From the NCBI RefSeq assembly GCF_003863355.1, contig NZ_QQWG01000016.1, positions 1 to 64,000 on the forward strand: 64,000 bases of DNA. Reading direction: 5' to 3'. Made by a program: the position numbers and the translations under genes. The DNA is from Ancylomarina euxina (GTDB lineage Bacteria > Bacteroidota > Bacteroidia > Bacteroidales > Marinifilaceae). The notes beneath the pieces are model-generated. The model was not told where the DNA came from. It did not search any database and was given only the letters and a program-made list of their open reading frames with translations. Below are positions 55,233 to 64,000 of this stretch, piece after piece (the stretch's first letter is position 1; each line of letters begins with the position of its first letter).

Positions 55233-56567
55233 ATGAATACTATTCTGATCGTTGGCGCAGGCCTTTCATCCACTAGCCTGATAGAATACCTTTTAAAACA
55301 TGCAGAAGAAAACCTGTGGCAAGTTCGTTTAGCTGATATGTCATTGGAGCTTGCGGAAAGTAAAATTAAGCAGCATGCCCATGGTTATGCTTTTAAGTTT
55401 GACGTGTTTGATAAGGAAGAGCGAGCTAATGAAGTCGAAAAGGCTGACTTGGTGATTTCCATGTTGCCACCACCTATGCATCCCATGCTTGCTCGTGAGT
55501 GTGTGAAACAGACTAAGCATTTTATAAGTCCTTCATACATCACTCCAGAAATGCAGATTTTGCACAAGAAGGCGAAGACTAAAGGTGTTCTTTTAATGAA
55601 TGAGTTGGGTGTTGATCCTGGAATTGACCATATGTCAGCCATGAAAATTATTGACGAAATTAAGGCAAAGGGTGGTGAATTGTTGAGTTTTAAATCCTAT
55701 TGTGGGGGTATTCTAGCACCATCTTGCTCAACTAATATTTGGCAGTATAAATTTACATGGAATCCTAGAAATGTCGTTACAGCAGGAAAAGGGGTGGCTA
55801 CATATAAAGAGAAAGGGCAATATAAATACCGTCCTTATCAGCAAGTTTTTGCACATCCTCTAGAGACAAGTATGCCGGAATATGGCGATTTCGAGGTTTA
55901 TCCAAACAGAGATTCTCTCTCGTATAGAAACTTGTACCATATAGAATCGATTCCAAGTATTTTGAGAGGAACGATGCGTCGACCAGGATTTTGTCAGGCG
56001 TGGAATGCCTTTGTTAGCTTGGGCTGTACCGATGAATCTTATGTGATGCGCGATTCTGAAAATCTGACCTATGTGGAATATATTGAGAGCTTTTTACCTC
56101 ATAACGAACGATCAGTTGAAGAGCGATTTGCTGATTGTATAGGTGTTTCGGTTTCTGATCCAATCTTGGAAAAATTTCGATGGTTGGATTTATTCTCTGA
56201 CAAGAAAGTGGGTGTAAAGGAGGGAACCCCGGCCTTAATTCTTCAAAAGATATTGGAGGAAAAATGGACGCTTGATCCTGATGATAAGGACTTGTTGGTG
56301 ATGCAGCATCAGTTTGTTTATACCTTGAATGGTCAGCAAAAGAGAATTACATCTTCGATGAGTTATGAAGGTAAAGATCAGCAACATACGGCTATGGCTT
56401 ATACGGTTGGTTTGCCTATGGCTATTGTCGCTAAATTAATTTTACAATCGAAAATTAATTTGACCGGTGTGCAGATACCAATCGCAGCACAAATTTATGA
56501 ACCTGTTTTAAAGGAATTAGAAAGACTTGGTGTTTATTTCACCGAGACGATAGAAGATTGTGAGTAA
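55233..56567 (+). CDS. Saccharopine dehydrogenase-like protein
   Basis: The 444-residue protein has a Rossmann NAD(P)-binding start (ILIVGAGLSSTSLIEYLL) and VISMLPPPMHPMLARECV. The family stretch NELGVDPGIDHMSAMKIIDE follows, and then the C-terminal catalytic region (KSYCGGILAPSCSTNIWQYK). This fits saccharopine dehydrogenase (glutamate-forming) and its homologues, which act in lysine metabolism. Whether it degrades lysine or has a related substrate is not certain. ATG 55233 begins directly at the nucleotide-binding strand; a longer frame from 55152 adds no recognisable sequence. Confidence 0.85.
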   Translation: MNTILIVGAGLSSTSLIEYLLKHAEENLWQVRLADMSLELAESKIKQHAHGYAFKFDVFDKEERANEVEKADLVISMLPPPMHPMLARECVKQTKHFISPSYITPEMQILHKKAKTKGVLLMNELGVDPGIDHMSAMKIIDEIKAKGGELLSFKSYCGGILAPSCSTNIWQYKFTWNPRNVVTAGKGVATYKEKGQYKYRPYQQVFAHPLETSMPEYGDFEVYPNRDSLSYRNLYHIESIPSILRGTMRRPGFCQAWNAFVSLGCTDESYVMRDSENLTYVEYIESFLPHNERSVEERFADCIGVSVSDPILEKFRWLDLFSDKKVGVKEGTPALILQKILEEKWTLDPDDKDLLVMQHQFVYTLNGQQKRITSSMSYEGKDQQHTAMAYTVGLPMAIVAKLILQSKINLTGVQIPIAAQIYEPVLKELERLGVYFTETIEDCE

Positions 56568-56615
56568 TCTTATTCTGATTTTCTTAAGTTTGTAGATCAA
56601 TCAGCGATTAACTTC

Positions 56616-57371
56616 ATGAGAAATATTATTCTGTTTTCCCTCTTAGGGCTTTTAATTTTGGTGTCATCATGTAGCAGTTTGCCTGCACTTCAATCATCGT
56701 GGAATCGTACTTCGTCTATTAATAATTCTTTGGATGAGAAAGAAGCGAATGTGTTTTTCCATGAAGATAAGTTGACTCTAAAATTGTCTAATGATGCGAA
56801 CTATCTCGATATTATTATTGCAAGTAACTCGCCGTTGACTCTAAATAAGATCTATAATTTGGGACTTAGTGTTTGGTTGGACCCGCAGGGTAAGAATAAA
56901 CAAATATTTGGCGTTAATTTTCCACTACCCGTTGAAAAACCTTATTCACGAACTGCCTTTCAAAATTATATTAGCCGATTAGATTCGAATCAACTACAAG
57001 AGGAATTATTCGATCGCTTTCAGAAATATGAGTATGAAGATGTTCGTTTGAGAGAAAATATACGTGTTTCTACTTTAGATCAGGATGAAGCTTGTCAGGT
57101 TCGCTTGAATTCCAATGATCAAATTCTGTTTTCATACCATATTAGAATCAGCCTAAAGAAACTAATGGGATCTGATTTTAAAATATCGGGCAAAGAAAAA
57201 ATTGGTATTAGTCTTTTTAGTACAACTATGGCTACAGAAGCTTATCTTTCATCCCTTTCTAGCAAAGAAGTGATTAATAAAAGATTAAACCGATTGAAGG
57301 CGGGTGATGACCCTAATCGTCAAGAATTGGTTGAGAAATGGATTAATTTTGGTTTGGCAACAGATGATTAA
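56616..57371 (+). CDS. Hypothetical lipoprotein
   Basis: The 251-residue protein has a lipoprotein signal (ILVSSCSSLP). A region of mixed beta strands follows that starts ALQSSWNR and includes YNLGLSVWLDPQGKNKQIFG. This resembles the DOMON-like or carbohydrate-binding-like folds predicted in other Bacteroidetes lipoproteins, but no family was firmly recognised. It follows the saccharopine dehydrogenase-like gene after 48 bases and may be cotranscribed. Confidence 0.6.
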   Translation: MRNIILFSLLGLLILVSSCSSLPALQSSWNRTSSINNSLDEKEANVFFHEDKLTLKLSNDANYLDIIIASNSPLTLNKIYNLGLSVWLDPQGKNKQIFGVNFPLPVEKPYSRTAFQNYISRLDSNQLQEELFDRFQKYEYEDVRLRENIRVSTLDQDEACQVRLNSNDQILFSYHIRISLKKLMGSDFKISGKEKIGISLFSTTMATEAYLSSLSSKEVINKRLNRLKAGDDPNRQELVEKWINFGLATDD

Positions 57372-57404
57372 ATGATGAGTTGATTGGATGATATGTAGAT
57401 GTGT

Positions 57405-57429
57405 CGGTTGCTGAGCGAAGTCGAAGCAG
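57405..57429. repeat. Dispersed repeat CGGTTGCTGAGCGAAGTCGAAGC
   Basis: The stretch GGTTGCTGAGCGAAGTCGAA is of a type that recurs between genes in many bacteria. It contains the inverted CTTCG/CGAAG pair. One copy lies between two convergent genes here. Confidence 0.4.
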
Positions 57430-57439
57430 AAGCACCAGT

Positions 57440-58159
57440 TTACATCTTCAAATAAAAATCCTTGCACAGGTCAATATACTCCGGGCTATAAACATGTCGC
57501 TGCCCATTTTCTACACAAAGTTTGCTTTCAATTGTTTCGGTGTTTTCTAATTTGAGTTCTATGAGCAGTCGTTTGGCAGGTTTGCCCGGATTAGGGAGAA
57601 CCTCGACTCTCTGACTCAAGCAAAAGCCTGCAAGACGTGCTAGTCGAATAAAATACTCTCCTTCAGCTACTGGCAGAATCACTGAAAATTTTCCTTTCGG
57701 GTTCAATAGTGTTTTAGCACCGTCGATTAAATCTTCGAAAGGCAAACCATCGGTATGTCGTGCCTGACTTCGTGATTCACCTTTTGCCTTAAGTGAGTTG
57801 ATAAAATAGGGCGGATTACTGACAATATGATCATATTTTTCTGTGTTTTGGTTGACAAAATCCTGAAAAGAGACATGAAAAGCATTCATTCGATCTGACC
57901 AAGGAGATTCCTCAAAGTTATTAACAGCTTGTTGATAAGATGAGGCGTCAATTTCGACGGCATCAAGCTTAGTATCATTCCCTGTTCGTTGAGCCAACAT
58001 GATGGCAATTAAGCCTGTTCCTGTTCCGATATCAAGGCATGATTTGGCTTCACTAACATCTGCCCAAGCTCCTAATAGAACCCCGTCAGTGCCTACTTTC
58101 ATGGCAGAACCTTCCTGATTTATTTTAAATTGTTTGAATTGGAAATAGGAATTAGCCAT
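57440..58159 (-). CDS. trmN6: tRNA1(Val) (adenine37-N6)-methyltransferase
   Basis: The 239-residue SAM-dependent enzyme shows FQFKQFKINQEGSAMKVGTD and GVLLGAWA at the N-terminus. The SAM motif CLDIGTGTGLIAIMLAQR and the catalytic NPPY motif in IVSNPPYFINSLK follow. RHTDGLPFEDLI and a C-terminal beta region match YfiC/TrmN6. It methylates A37 of tRNA-Val. The TIGR02757 gene lies 40 bases upstream on the same strand. Confidence 0.92.
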   Translation of the reverse strand: MANSYFQFKQFKINQEGSAMKVGTDGVLLGAWADVSEAKSCLDIGTGTGLIAIMLAQRTGNDTKLDAVEIDASSYQQAVNNFEESPWSDRMNAFHVSFQDFVNQNTEKYDHIVSNPPYFINSLKAKGESRSQARHTDGLPFEDLIDGAKTLLNPKGKFSVILPVAEGEYFIRLARLAGFCLSQRVEVLPNPGKPAKRLLIELKLENTETIESKLCVENGQRHVYSPEYIDLCKDFYLKM

Positions 58160-58199
58160 GAACTTAATGTTTATAATATTTTGAATGTATTTTCTTGGA

Positions 58200-58973
58200 T
58201 TAAAATTTCTCGAAGATGCCTAGTCCAAAAAGAGCAAAATCATATTTTATGGGATCATTAGGGTCGAGCTGACGAAGTGATCTTGTGATTTCATCTACTG
58301 CTGGCCAATCGTCTTGCTTGCGATTAAGAAGGCCAAGTTTTCTACCCACTCGTCCCGTATGAACATCCAAAGGTAAATATAAGTCAGCAGGAGTCAAGCC
58401 CTGCCATAAACCGAAGTCAATACCCCTGTAATCCTTACGAACCATCCAGCGTAGAAACATATTCAGACGTTTGGCCGATGATTTTTTCAGAACATTTGAA
58501 ACATGTTTCTCGGTTCTTTCAGGATGATCGATAGAGAAGAAAATTTTTCTAAAATGGGCTAAGGCATCTTTTGCGTCACCACCGCCTATCTTTGGTTTGG
58601 AAAATACGGCTTCCAGTCCCTTATGGTTTTTATAGATGTTCTGCAGGGCTTTGATAAAGAAAATAGCATCTTCACCGTTGAATGTTCGATGTTTGAAACC
58701 GGCAAAAATATCAAGATCTGAATTTTTAGCATTCATGATAAAATCATGAGGTGCTTCATCCATCCATTGCATGAGTTTTTTTGCATTTCGGATAATGGTC
58801 GGACGTTGCCCCCAGGCAATAGTTGCAGCAAGAAAAGCTGCTATTTCTATATCCTCTTTCTTTGAAAAAGCTTTGGGAATTTGAATGGGATCGGTCTCAA
58901 TGAAAGTCTCTCTATTGTAGAGATCGTATTTCTCATCGAGAAAAGATTTGAGTTCAGAGCTAGAAAGGTTCAT
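58200..58973 (-). CDS. TIGR02757 (DUF2400) family protein
   Basis: The 257-residue protein matches TIGR02757. FLAATIAWGQRPTIIRNAKK, KRLNMFLRWMVRKDYRGIDF and LYLPLDVHTGRVGRKLGLLN are its main conserved blocks. The fold is distantly related to helix-hairpin-helix DNA glycosylases, and the late Asp (PLDVHTGR) could be functional, but no activity is established. It is probably cotranscribed with trmN6. Confidence 0.85.
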   Translation of the reverse strand: MNLSSSELKSFLDEKYDLYNRETFIETDPIQIPKAFSKKEDIEIAAFLAATIAWGQRPTIIRNAKKLMQWMDEAPHDFIMNAKNSDLDIFAGFKHRTFNGEDAIFFIKALQNIYKNHKGLEAVFSKPKIGGGDAKDALAHFRKIFFSIDHPERTEKHVSNVLKKSSAKRLNMFLRWMVRKDYRGIDFGLWQGLTPADLYLPLDVHTGRVGRKLGLLNRKQDDWPAVDEITRSLRQLDPNDPIKYDFALFGLGIFEKF

Positions 58974-59062
58974 TGTGTATGGGCTTGAGTATTTAGAGTT
59001 TAGAAGTACTTAGAGTAATGAGTTGTGTTCTTAACTTATAAGTACTCAAGGCACTTTGAATT

Positions 59063-59722
59063 TTAGGCACTAATATCTATCATCCCATCGGTCATCACAA
59101 TTTTTCGATCAGCCATATGTTCCATCTCCAGATCGTGAGTGACGATTACAAAGGTTTGGTTGAGTTTGTTTCTTAGGTCTACAATTATTTCGTGCAATTC
59201 CTGACGTGTAACAGAATCTAAATTACCCGATGGTTCATCGGCAAAAATAACCATAGGATCGTTGACTAAAGCTCTAGCAATAGCCACTCTTTGCTTTTCT
59301 CCTCCCGATAATTCGGATGGTTTATGATCTAAGCGATGATCTAAACCTAGCATGCATAAAAGTTCCTTCGCTTTTGTTGTTGCCTCTGCTCTTGATTTTT
59401 TTGCAATAAAAGCGGGAATGCAAACATTCTCTAATGCTGTAAATTCTGGTAAAAGATGATGGAATTGAAAAACAAATCCAATATTCTTATTGCGGAATGC
59501 CGAAAGATCTTTTTCATTTAAGCTCGAAATATCGACACCATCAAAAAACAATTGTCCAGAATCTGGTCGATCTAAAGTTCCTAGAATTTGAAGTAAGGTT
59601 GTTTTTCCTGCTCCACTTGCCCCCACAACAATAACAATTTCTCCTTTTTTAACATTAAAGTCTAAACCTTTTAGGACATGAACCTGTCCAAAACTTTTCT
59701 TTAATTGTTTTGCTGTAATCAT
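59063..59722 (-). CDS. lolD: LolD-type ABC transporter ATP-binding protein
   Basis: The 219-residue ATPase has Walker [20 protein letters not shown], the Q loop [18 protein letters not shown], the signature [15 protein letters not shown], Walker [13 protein letters not shown] and H-loop VTHD. The [14 protein letters not shown] segment is typical of LolD, which powers lipoprotein release from the inner membrane. The Lol-type permease at 4.7-6.0 kb could be its partner. Related ATPases (MacB or FtsE) cannot be fully excluded. The antiporter gene lies 30 bases upstream on the same strand. Confidence 0.88.
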   Translation of the reverse strand: MITAKQLKKSFGQVHVLKGLDFNVKKGEIVIVVGASGAGKTTLLQILGTLDRPDSGQLFFDGVDISSLNEKDLSAFRNKNIGFVFQFHHLLPEFTALENVCIPAFIAKKSRAEATTKAKELLCMLGLDHRLDHKPSELSGGEKQRVAIARALVNDPMVIFADEPSGNLDSVTRQELHEIIVDLRNKLNQTFVIVTHDLEMEHMADRKIVMTDGMIDISA

Positions 59723-59752
59723 AGAAATGGGCTATTTGAAGCTCTGTTTTTT

Positions 59753-60679
59753 TTATTTATTGAAAATAAAAAAGACGTAAGCAGAATAAACTAAAATAAG
59801 AATAAGGCCTTTCCATCGGTGCAGTTTTGCCTTTTTTAATGGTAATACTAACAAAAATAAGAGAAAAGAAATTGCGAGCATCCAAATCATATCAAAATTA
59901 AGAGCATCATTGCTAACAAAGATGTTTTTAACAACAGACGTGATACCTAAAACGCCGAATATATTGAAAATATTTGAACCTATAATATTACCAACAGAGA
60001 TGTCCATTTCCTTTTTTAAAGCTGCAATTGCAGAGGTTGCTAACTCGGGAACTGAAGTTCCAAAAGCAACAAGAGTTAGTCCAATAACACGTTCACTGAC
60101 GCCGTATCCTAAGGCGATATTTTTAGCCGCACCGACCAAAAGATCGGCTCCAAAATAAAGACCAATCGAAGACAAAACAATTAAGCCAACTGCCTTTAGT
60201 ATGGAATGTTCAGGTTTTTTGAATACTTCTTCTTTATTGCCCCTCGATTTTATAACTGTGAAAATCATATAGGCAATTAGTAAAATAAGAAAGCTAATAC
60301 CTTCCCAGGTTTCGATCAGATTATTTTGAGCAAAGGCAAAGAATAGGAGTGAGGCTCCCATCATAACAGGCCAATCGAATTTGAGAGAATTGCTTTTTAC
60401 GGGCAGTGGTAACAGGAGAGCTGTGAATCCAAGTACTAGGGCAATATTGGATACATTCGATCCCACAACATTTCCTATGGCAATATCAGGACTACCAGAA
60501 AGTGCCGCCCCTAGACTCACAAATAGTTCTGGTGCCGATGTTCCAAAAGAGATAACGGTTACACCGACAACAAGTGTTGATATTTTGAAATGTGAAGATA
60601 GTGCAACACCACCTTTTACGAGTAGATCACCACTAGATAAAAGAATGACAAAGCCTATAATGAGATATAGATAATCCAT
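59753..60679 (-). CDS. Calcium/sodium antiporter (CaCA family, YrbG-like)
   Basis: The 308-residue membrane protein has ten predicted helices in two inverted halves. The alpha-repeats are VISFGTSAPELFVSLGAALS, with GNVVGSNVSNIALVLG, and VAFGTSVPELATSAIAALKK, with GNIIGSNIFNIFGVLG. These carry the conserved Glu, Ser and Asn ion ligands. It exchanges Ca2+ for Na+ or H+ at the inner membrane. It lies 30 bases before lolD and is probably cotranscribed, though no functional link is known. Confidence 0.93.
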   Translation of the reverse strand: MDYLYLIIGFVILLSSGDLLVKGGVALSSHFKISTLVVGVTVISFGTSAPELFVSLGAALSGSPDIAIGNVVGSNVSNIALVLGFTALLLPLPVKSNSLKFDWPVMMGASLLFFAFAQNNLIETWEGISFLILLIAYMIFTVIKSRGNKEEVFKKPEHSILKAVGLIVLSSIGLYFGADLLVGAAKNIALGYGVSERVIGLTLVAFGTSVPELATSAIAALKKEMDISVGNIIGSNIFNIFGVLGITSVVKNIFVSNDALNFDMIWMLAISFLLFLLVLPLKKAKLHRWKGLILILVYSAYVFFIFNK

Positions 60680-60792
60680 ATGGAATTAAAGATTGCTTAA
60701 GTATATATAAAAACAGGCAGAAGAATGAAATATCTCTGCCTTGTCTTTATCAGTTATGAGGGATAAGCTTTATTTTAGAATAAGCTAAAGGC

Positions 60793-61011
60793 TTAAAGCT
60801 TTTTGCTTAAATCGTCTTTAAAATCCTTGAGGTTGTTTACGATATCAGATTCATCTTTGATTTCTCTCTTAATATCTTCAGTCGCTTTCTTGAATTCTTT
60901 CATTCCTTTTCCTAATCCTTGGGCAAGTTCTGGAATTTTTTTAGCTCCAAAAAGCATCACGACAACAAGAATAACAACAAAAATTTCTGGTCCACTTATA
61001 AATAATAACAT
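60793..61011 (-). CDS. tatA: Twin-arginine translocase subunit TatA/E
   Basis: The 72-residue protein has one N-terminal helix ([19 protein letters not shown]). The hinge [20 protein letters not shown] and a charged amphipathic helix follow, as in TatA. TatA oligomers form the pore that carries folded proteins with the TatBC receptor. No tatC or tatB is next to it. Confidence 0.93.
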   Translation of the reverse strand: MLLFISGPEIFVVILVVVMLFGAKKIPELAQGLGKGMKEFKKATEDIKREIKDESDIVNNLKDFKDDLSKKL

Positions 61012-61034
61012 GATGTTTTAATTTAAGATTTGTT

Positions 61035-61042
61035 CAAAGATA
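61035..61042 (-). promoter_or_regulatory. -7 element TATCTTTG of tatA
   Basis: Minus-strand TATCTTTG matches TAnnTTTG and lies 23 bases upstream of the tatA ATG. Confidence 0.6.
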
Positions 61043-61125
61043 CCAAAAGTGATTGATTCTTGTATATTCTTTAACTAATTAAGAATGGGTGACTCGCAAT
61101 ATTAATCTATTCTGAAATCATTTAA

Positions 61126-61159
61126 ATAAAAAATGCCCCGAGGATTTCCTCGGGGCATG
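61126..61159 (-). terminator. Terminator of secDF
   Basis: ATGCCCCGAGGA and TCCTCGGGGCAT form a stem around a three-base loop. On the minus strand TTTTTTATTT follows. Confidence 0.93.
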
Positions 61160-61182
61160 AAGTGTATCAAGAATGATAGGTC

Positions 61183-64000
61183 TTAGTGTTTTTTAGCAAT
61201 TACTTTCTGAATACGTAGTTTTGTATCATAAGCAATAGGCGTTGCAATAAATAGTGAAGAGTATGTACCTACTACAACACCCACAATTAATGCAAATGTA
61301 AAGCCTTGGATTGATGTTCCACCGAAGAAGAAGATCGCTAACAATACAACTAAAGTAGAAAGAGAAGTACTAAAGGTACGACGCAAGGTACTATTCAATG
61401 CATTATTAATATTTTCTTCTGGATCGCGTTTAGGATATAATCCCAAGTACTCACGAATACGGTCAAATACAACCACGGTATCATTAATCGAATAACCTAC
61501 TACCGTTAGAATCGCTGCAATAAAGGCTTGATCAATCTCCAGTGAGAATGGCATGATACTGTAGGTTGCAGAGAAGATACCCAATACAATAATTGTATCG
61601 TGAGCAAGTGCTGCAACAGCACCTAAACCATACTGCCAGTTAGAGAAACGAATCATGATATAAAGGAAAATCACGATCAATGCAAACAGGATAGACCAAA
61701 CTGCTGACTGACGAATATCATCGGCAATAGTAGGACCTACTTTTTGTGACATCTTTCGGTTATTTTCAAGGAATGATTCAAGTGTTGTTCCAGCTGGAAG
61801 ATACTTTTTCAAACCTTCAAATAATTTAGCTTCTACTTCATCATCAACTTCAACGCCGTCTTCGTCAATTTTGTATTTAGTAGAAATCTTAACCTGACTA
61901 TCACCACCAAATGTTTTCACCTCAGGAGCGTGTCCGTAAACAACATCAAGAGATTTAGCAATTTCACCAACAACGACTGGCTGATCGAAAGCGACAACAT
62001 AAGTTCTACCTCCGGTAAAGTCGATACCTTGATTTAAACCACGAGTGGATAAAGATGTGATTGACGCTAAAATAGCAATAGCAGAGAACACATAGAATAT
62101 TTTTCTTTTCTGGATGAAAGTAATGTGTGCATTACGCAACCATTTATCAGTAAGTTTTGTTGTAAAAGTAATGTTACGCTTACGCTTAAGACCACCTTCA
62201 AAGAACAAACGAGTAATGAAAATCGCTGCGAATAATGAAGAGATAATACCGATTACAAGAGTTGTAGCGAAACCTTTAATTGGACCTTCACCAAAAATGT
62301 AAAGAATAATACCCGTCAAAAGAGTGGTTAAGTTACCATCGATAATCGCTGAGTAAGCATTTTTGTAACCATCAGAGATCGCTAAACCTAAACCTTTACC
62401 AGACTTCATCTCTTCCTGAATACGCTCGAAAATAAGTACGTTCGCATCAACCGACATACCGATTGTTAAGACAATACCCGCAATACCAGGCAGAGTTAAC
62501 ACCGCACCTAATGAAGCTAATACCCCGAAGATGAAGAATAAGTTGGTAATCAAAGCAATGTTAGCTGTAAGACCAGCACCTTTGCTATAGAAGAAGAACA
62601 TATAAAGTAAGATCAATACGAAAGCGATAATGAATGACCACATCCCTTTTTCAATTGACTCTTGTCCCAATGATGGTCCAACAACTTCGTCAGCAATAAT
62701 ATGTGCAGGAGCTGGAAGCTTACCTGACTTAAGAATATTTGCAAGGTCTTTCGCTTCAGCGATAGTGAAGTTACCACTAATAGAAGAAGATCCACCTTTG
62801 ATTTCTGATTGTACAGTTGGAGCAGAATAAACGTAGCCATCAAGAACAATAGCAATTGATCTTTGCAGGTTATCCTTAGTCAAACGTGCCCAAACTTTTG
62901 CACCTTCACCGTTCATACTCATCGATACTTCAGCTCTTGCTGATTGCTGATCGATTTCTTCACGAGCCGAAGTTACAACGTCACCATCAAGTGGTGCTTT
63001 GCCATCGCGACTTGTTACTTTAATAGCATATAGTTCGAAAACATTTCCACCATCGTCGATAGACTTAACGCCCCAAAAGAACTTCAAGTTACGTGGCATA
63101 ACCGATTTAACGGCTGGCATTGCGAAAATACGATTAACGCGAGCAGTATCTTTAATGTGTGAGTAACCCACAACAGCTAAAGAAGAACCGCCTCTACCTT
63201 GGTTAGGATTAAGAACCGAGAATAAAGGGTATTTCTCAGCTAACTCTTTAGCATTGCTTAATGAATCTTGAGATGCACCTTCAATTTTATCTAAAAGAGC
63301 AACTTCTTCGTCAGCCTTTACTTCGTCCTTTACTTCAGGAGTTGCATCAACGACTTGGCTAGCAGCATTAATTTCAGCTAACTTTGCATTAACTGCATTT
63401 AAAGCACCACCAATTTCGCTGTACGTATAAGTTTCCCAGAATTCAAGACTTGCCGTTCCCTGTAATAGTTTACGAACACGAGTTGCATCTTTAATACCTG
63501 GAAGTTCGATAATGATACGACCCGATACATCAGCTTTCTGAATGTTAGGTTGTGCCACACCGAAACGGTCGATACGAGAACGAAGAATATTGAACGTATT
63601 GTCAATCGCAGCTTCAGTTTCTTTTTTAAGTACTTTAAGAACGTCTTCGTTCTTAGCTCCAAAAGCAATTTTATCTTTTAACTCAAGAGTTCCGAAAATA
63701 TCTGGAGAAGATAACTGAGCGCTAGGGTTAATTTCGCTAAATGCTTTTCCAAAAAGCGTTACGAAGTCATCCTGAGAGTTAGCTTGCATCTGCTTAGCTT
63801 TTGCAATAGCTGCAACGAAAGTTTCGTCCTTGCTATTGTTAGCCATTGCCTTGATGATGTCAACAACAGAAACCTCCATTGTTACGTTCATCCCACCCTT
63901 AAGGTCAAGCCCTAAGTTCATCTCAAGCTCTTTACACTCTTTGTAAGTATAACCTCTTAGTCCTAAGAAACTATACACTTTTTCTCCTCGAATTGAATCC
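61183..64000 (-). CDS. secDF: Protein translocase subunit SecDF (5' end beyond the window)
   Basis: The open frame continues through the right edge of the window, so the first residues, including the N-terminal membrane helix, are missing; a GTG at 63978 is not the real start. Visible from the left: LGLDLKGGMNVTMEV of the SecD first periplasmic domain, a P1 region with GVAQPNIQKADVSGRIIIELPGIKD, and the SecD membrane core (AGIVLTIGMSVDANVLIFER). The SecF half follows, with GIDFTGGRTYVV and GYSINDTVVVFDRIRE. Fused SecDF is usual in Bacteroidetes. It uses the proton gradient to pull exported proteins through SecYEG. Confidence 0.95.
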   Translation of the reverse strand, partial: DSIRGEKVYSFLGLRGYTYKECKELEMNLGLDLKGGMNVTMEVSVVDIIKAMANNSKDETFVAAIAKAKQMQANSQDDFVTLFGKAFSEINPSAQLSSPDIFGTLELKDKIAFGAKNEDVLKVLKKETEAAIDNTFNILRSRIDRFGVAQPNIQKADVSGRIIIELPGIKDATRVRKLLQGTASLEFWETYTYSEIGGALNAVNAKLAEINAASQVVDATPEVKDEVKADEEVALLDKIEGASQDSLSNAKELAEKYPLFSVLNPNQGRGGSSLAVVGYSHIKDTARVNRIFAMPAVKSVMPRNLKFFWGVKSIDDGGNVFELYAIKVTSRDGKAPLDGDVVTSAREEIDQQSARAEVSMSMNGEGAKVWARLTKDNLQRSIAIVLDGYVYSAPTVQSEIKGGSSSISGNFTIAEAKDLANILKSGKLPAPAHIIADEVVGPSLGQESIEKGMWSFIIAFVLILLYMFFFYSKGAGLTANIALITNLFFIFGVLASLGAVLTLPGIAGIVLTIGMSVDANVLIFERIQEEMKSGKGLGLAISDGYKNAYSAIIDGNLTTLLTGIILYIFGEGPIKGFATTLVIGIISSLFAAIFITRLFFEGGLKRKRNITFTTKLTDKWLRNAHITFIQKRKIFYVFSAIAILASITSLSTRGLNQGIDFTGGRTYVVAFDQPVVVGEIAKSLDVVYGHAPEVKTFGGDSQVKISTKYKIDEDGVEVDDEVEAKLFEGLKKYLPAGTTLESFLENNRKMSQKVGPTIADDIRQSAVWSILFALIVIFLYIMIRFSNWQYGLGAVAALAHDTIIVLGIFSATYSIMPFSLEIDQAFIAAILTVVGYSINDTVVVFDRIREYLGLYPKRDPEENINNALNSTLRRTFSTSLSTLVVLLAIFFFGGTSIQGFTFALIVGVVVGTYSSLFIATPIAYDTKLRIQKVIAKKH

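Overview
The window is low-GC chromosomal DNA from a Bacteroidota (Bacteroidetes) bacterium, most likely a free-living member of the Bacteroidales/Marinilabiliales (a Marinifilaceae-like relative is a guess). Support comes from the Bacteroidetes-type TAnnTTTG promoter elements found upstream of many genes, a fused SecDF, a Porin_10 outer-membrane barrel, a TonB receptor paired with a DUF4249 lipoprotein, DUF3109, DUF4783, DUF4382, TIGR02757 and NamZ/DUF1343 proteins, and many short lipoproteins. Most of the window is ordinary core chromosome. No CRISPR array, prophage or intact transposase was seen.

Layout. 0-8.7 kb: the 5S rRNA at the end of an rRNA operon, then envelope genes (putative porin, MltF-type transglycosylase, LolC/E-type permease, NamZ muramidase), a CoA Nudix hydrolase, a redoxin and a small lipoprotein. 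8.7-14.4 kb: an aminotransferase, a beta-propeller gene broken by one in-frame stop, and an S41 peptidase plus transglutaminase pair. 14.4-28.7 kb: housekeeping genes (glmM, rluB, yedF-selD, gpmI, M20 dipeptidase, era, der), a second S41 peptidase and lipoproteins, mostly bounded by clear hairpin terminators. 28.8-38.1 kb: a hemerythrin/LuxR-type pair with a hairpin in its leader, a 1219-residue histidine kinase, rlmH, ung and glnA. 38.7-44.4 kb: a nucleotidase-like protein with an eroded metal site, a Gate-domain membrane protein, ybaK, an MBL hydrolase and small proteins, separated by dispersed palindromic repeats.

44.4-51.9 kb is the accessory part. It holds a decayed HpaII-type restriction endonuclease facing another 5'-truncated gene, a DUF559 endonuclease between inverted repeats, and a 5,010-bp segment bracketed by a 17-bp direct repeat of the 3' end of tRNA-Leu(UAA). 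I interpret this segment as a decayed tRNA-integrated element. An ancestral tRNA terminator is stranded at the far end. A 13-codon integrase-like start sits next to the left repeat and runs into a truncated DsbA-like gene. Runs of GTTCCCC motifs lie near both ends, three degenerate copies of a roughly 150-bp repeat lie at the right end, and the cargo is a TonB receptor plus a DUF4249 lipoprotein.

51.9-64 kb returns to core genes: mutS, a saccharopine dehydrogenase-like protein, trmN6, a TIGR02757 protein, lolD with a Ca/Na antiporter, tatA, and the 3' portion of secDF, which runs off the right edge. Several start codons were moved downstream of the longest open frame, because promoter elements, signal peptides or family N-termini argue for the shorter form.
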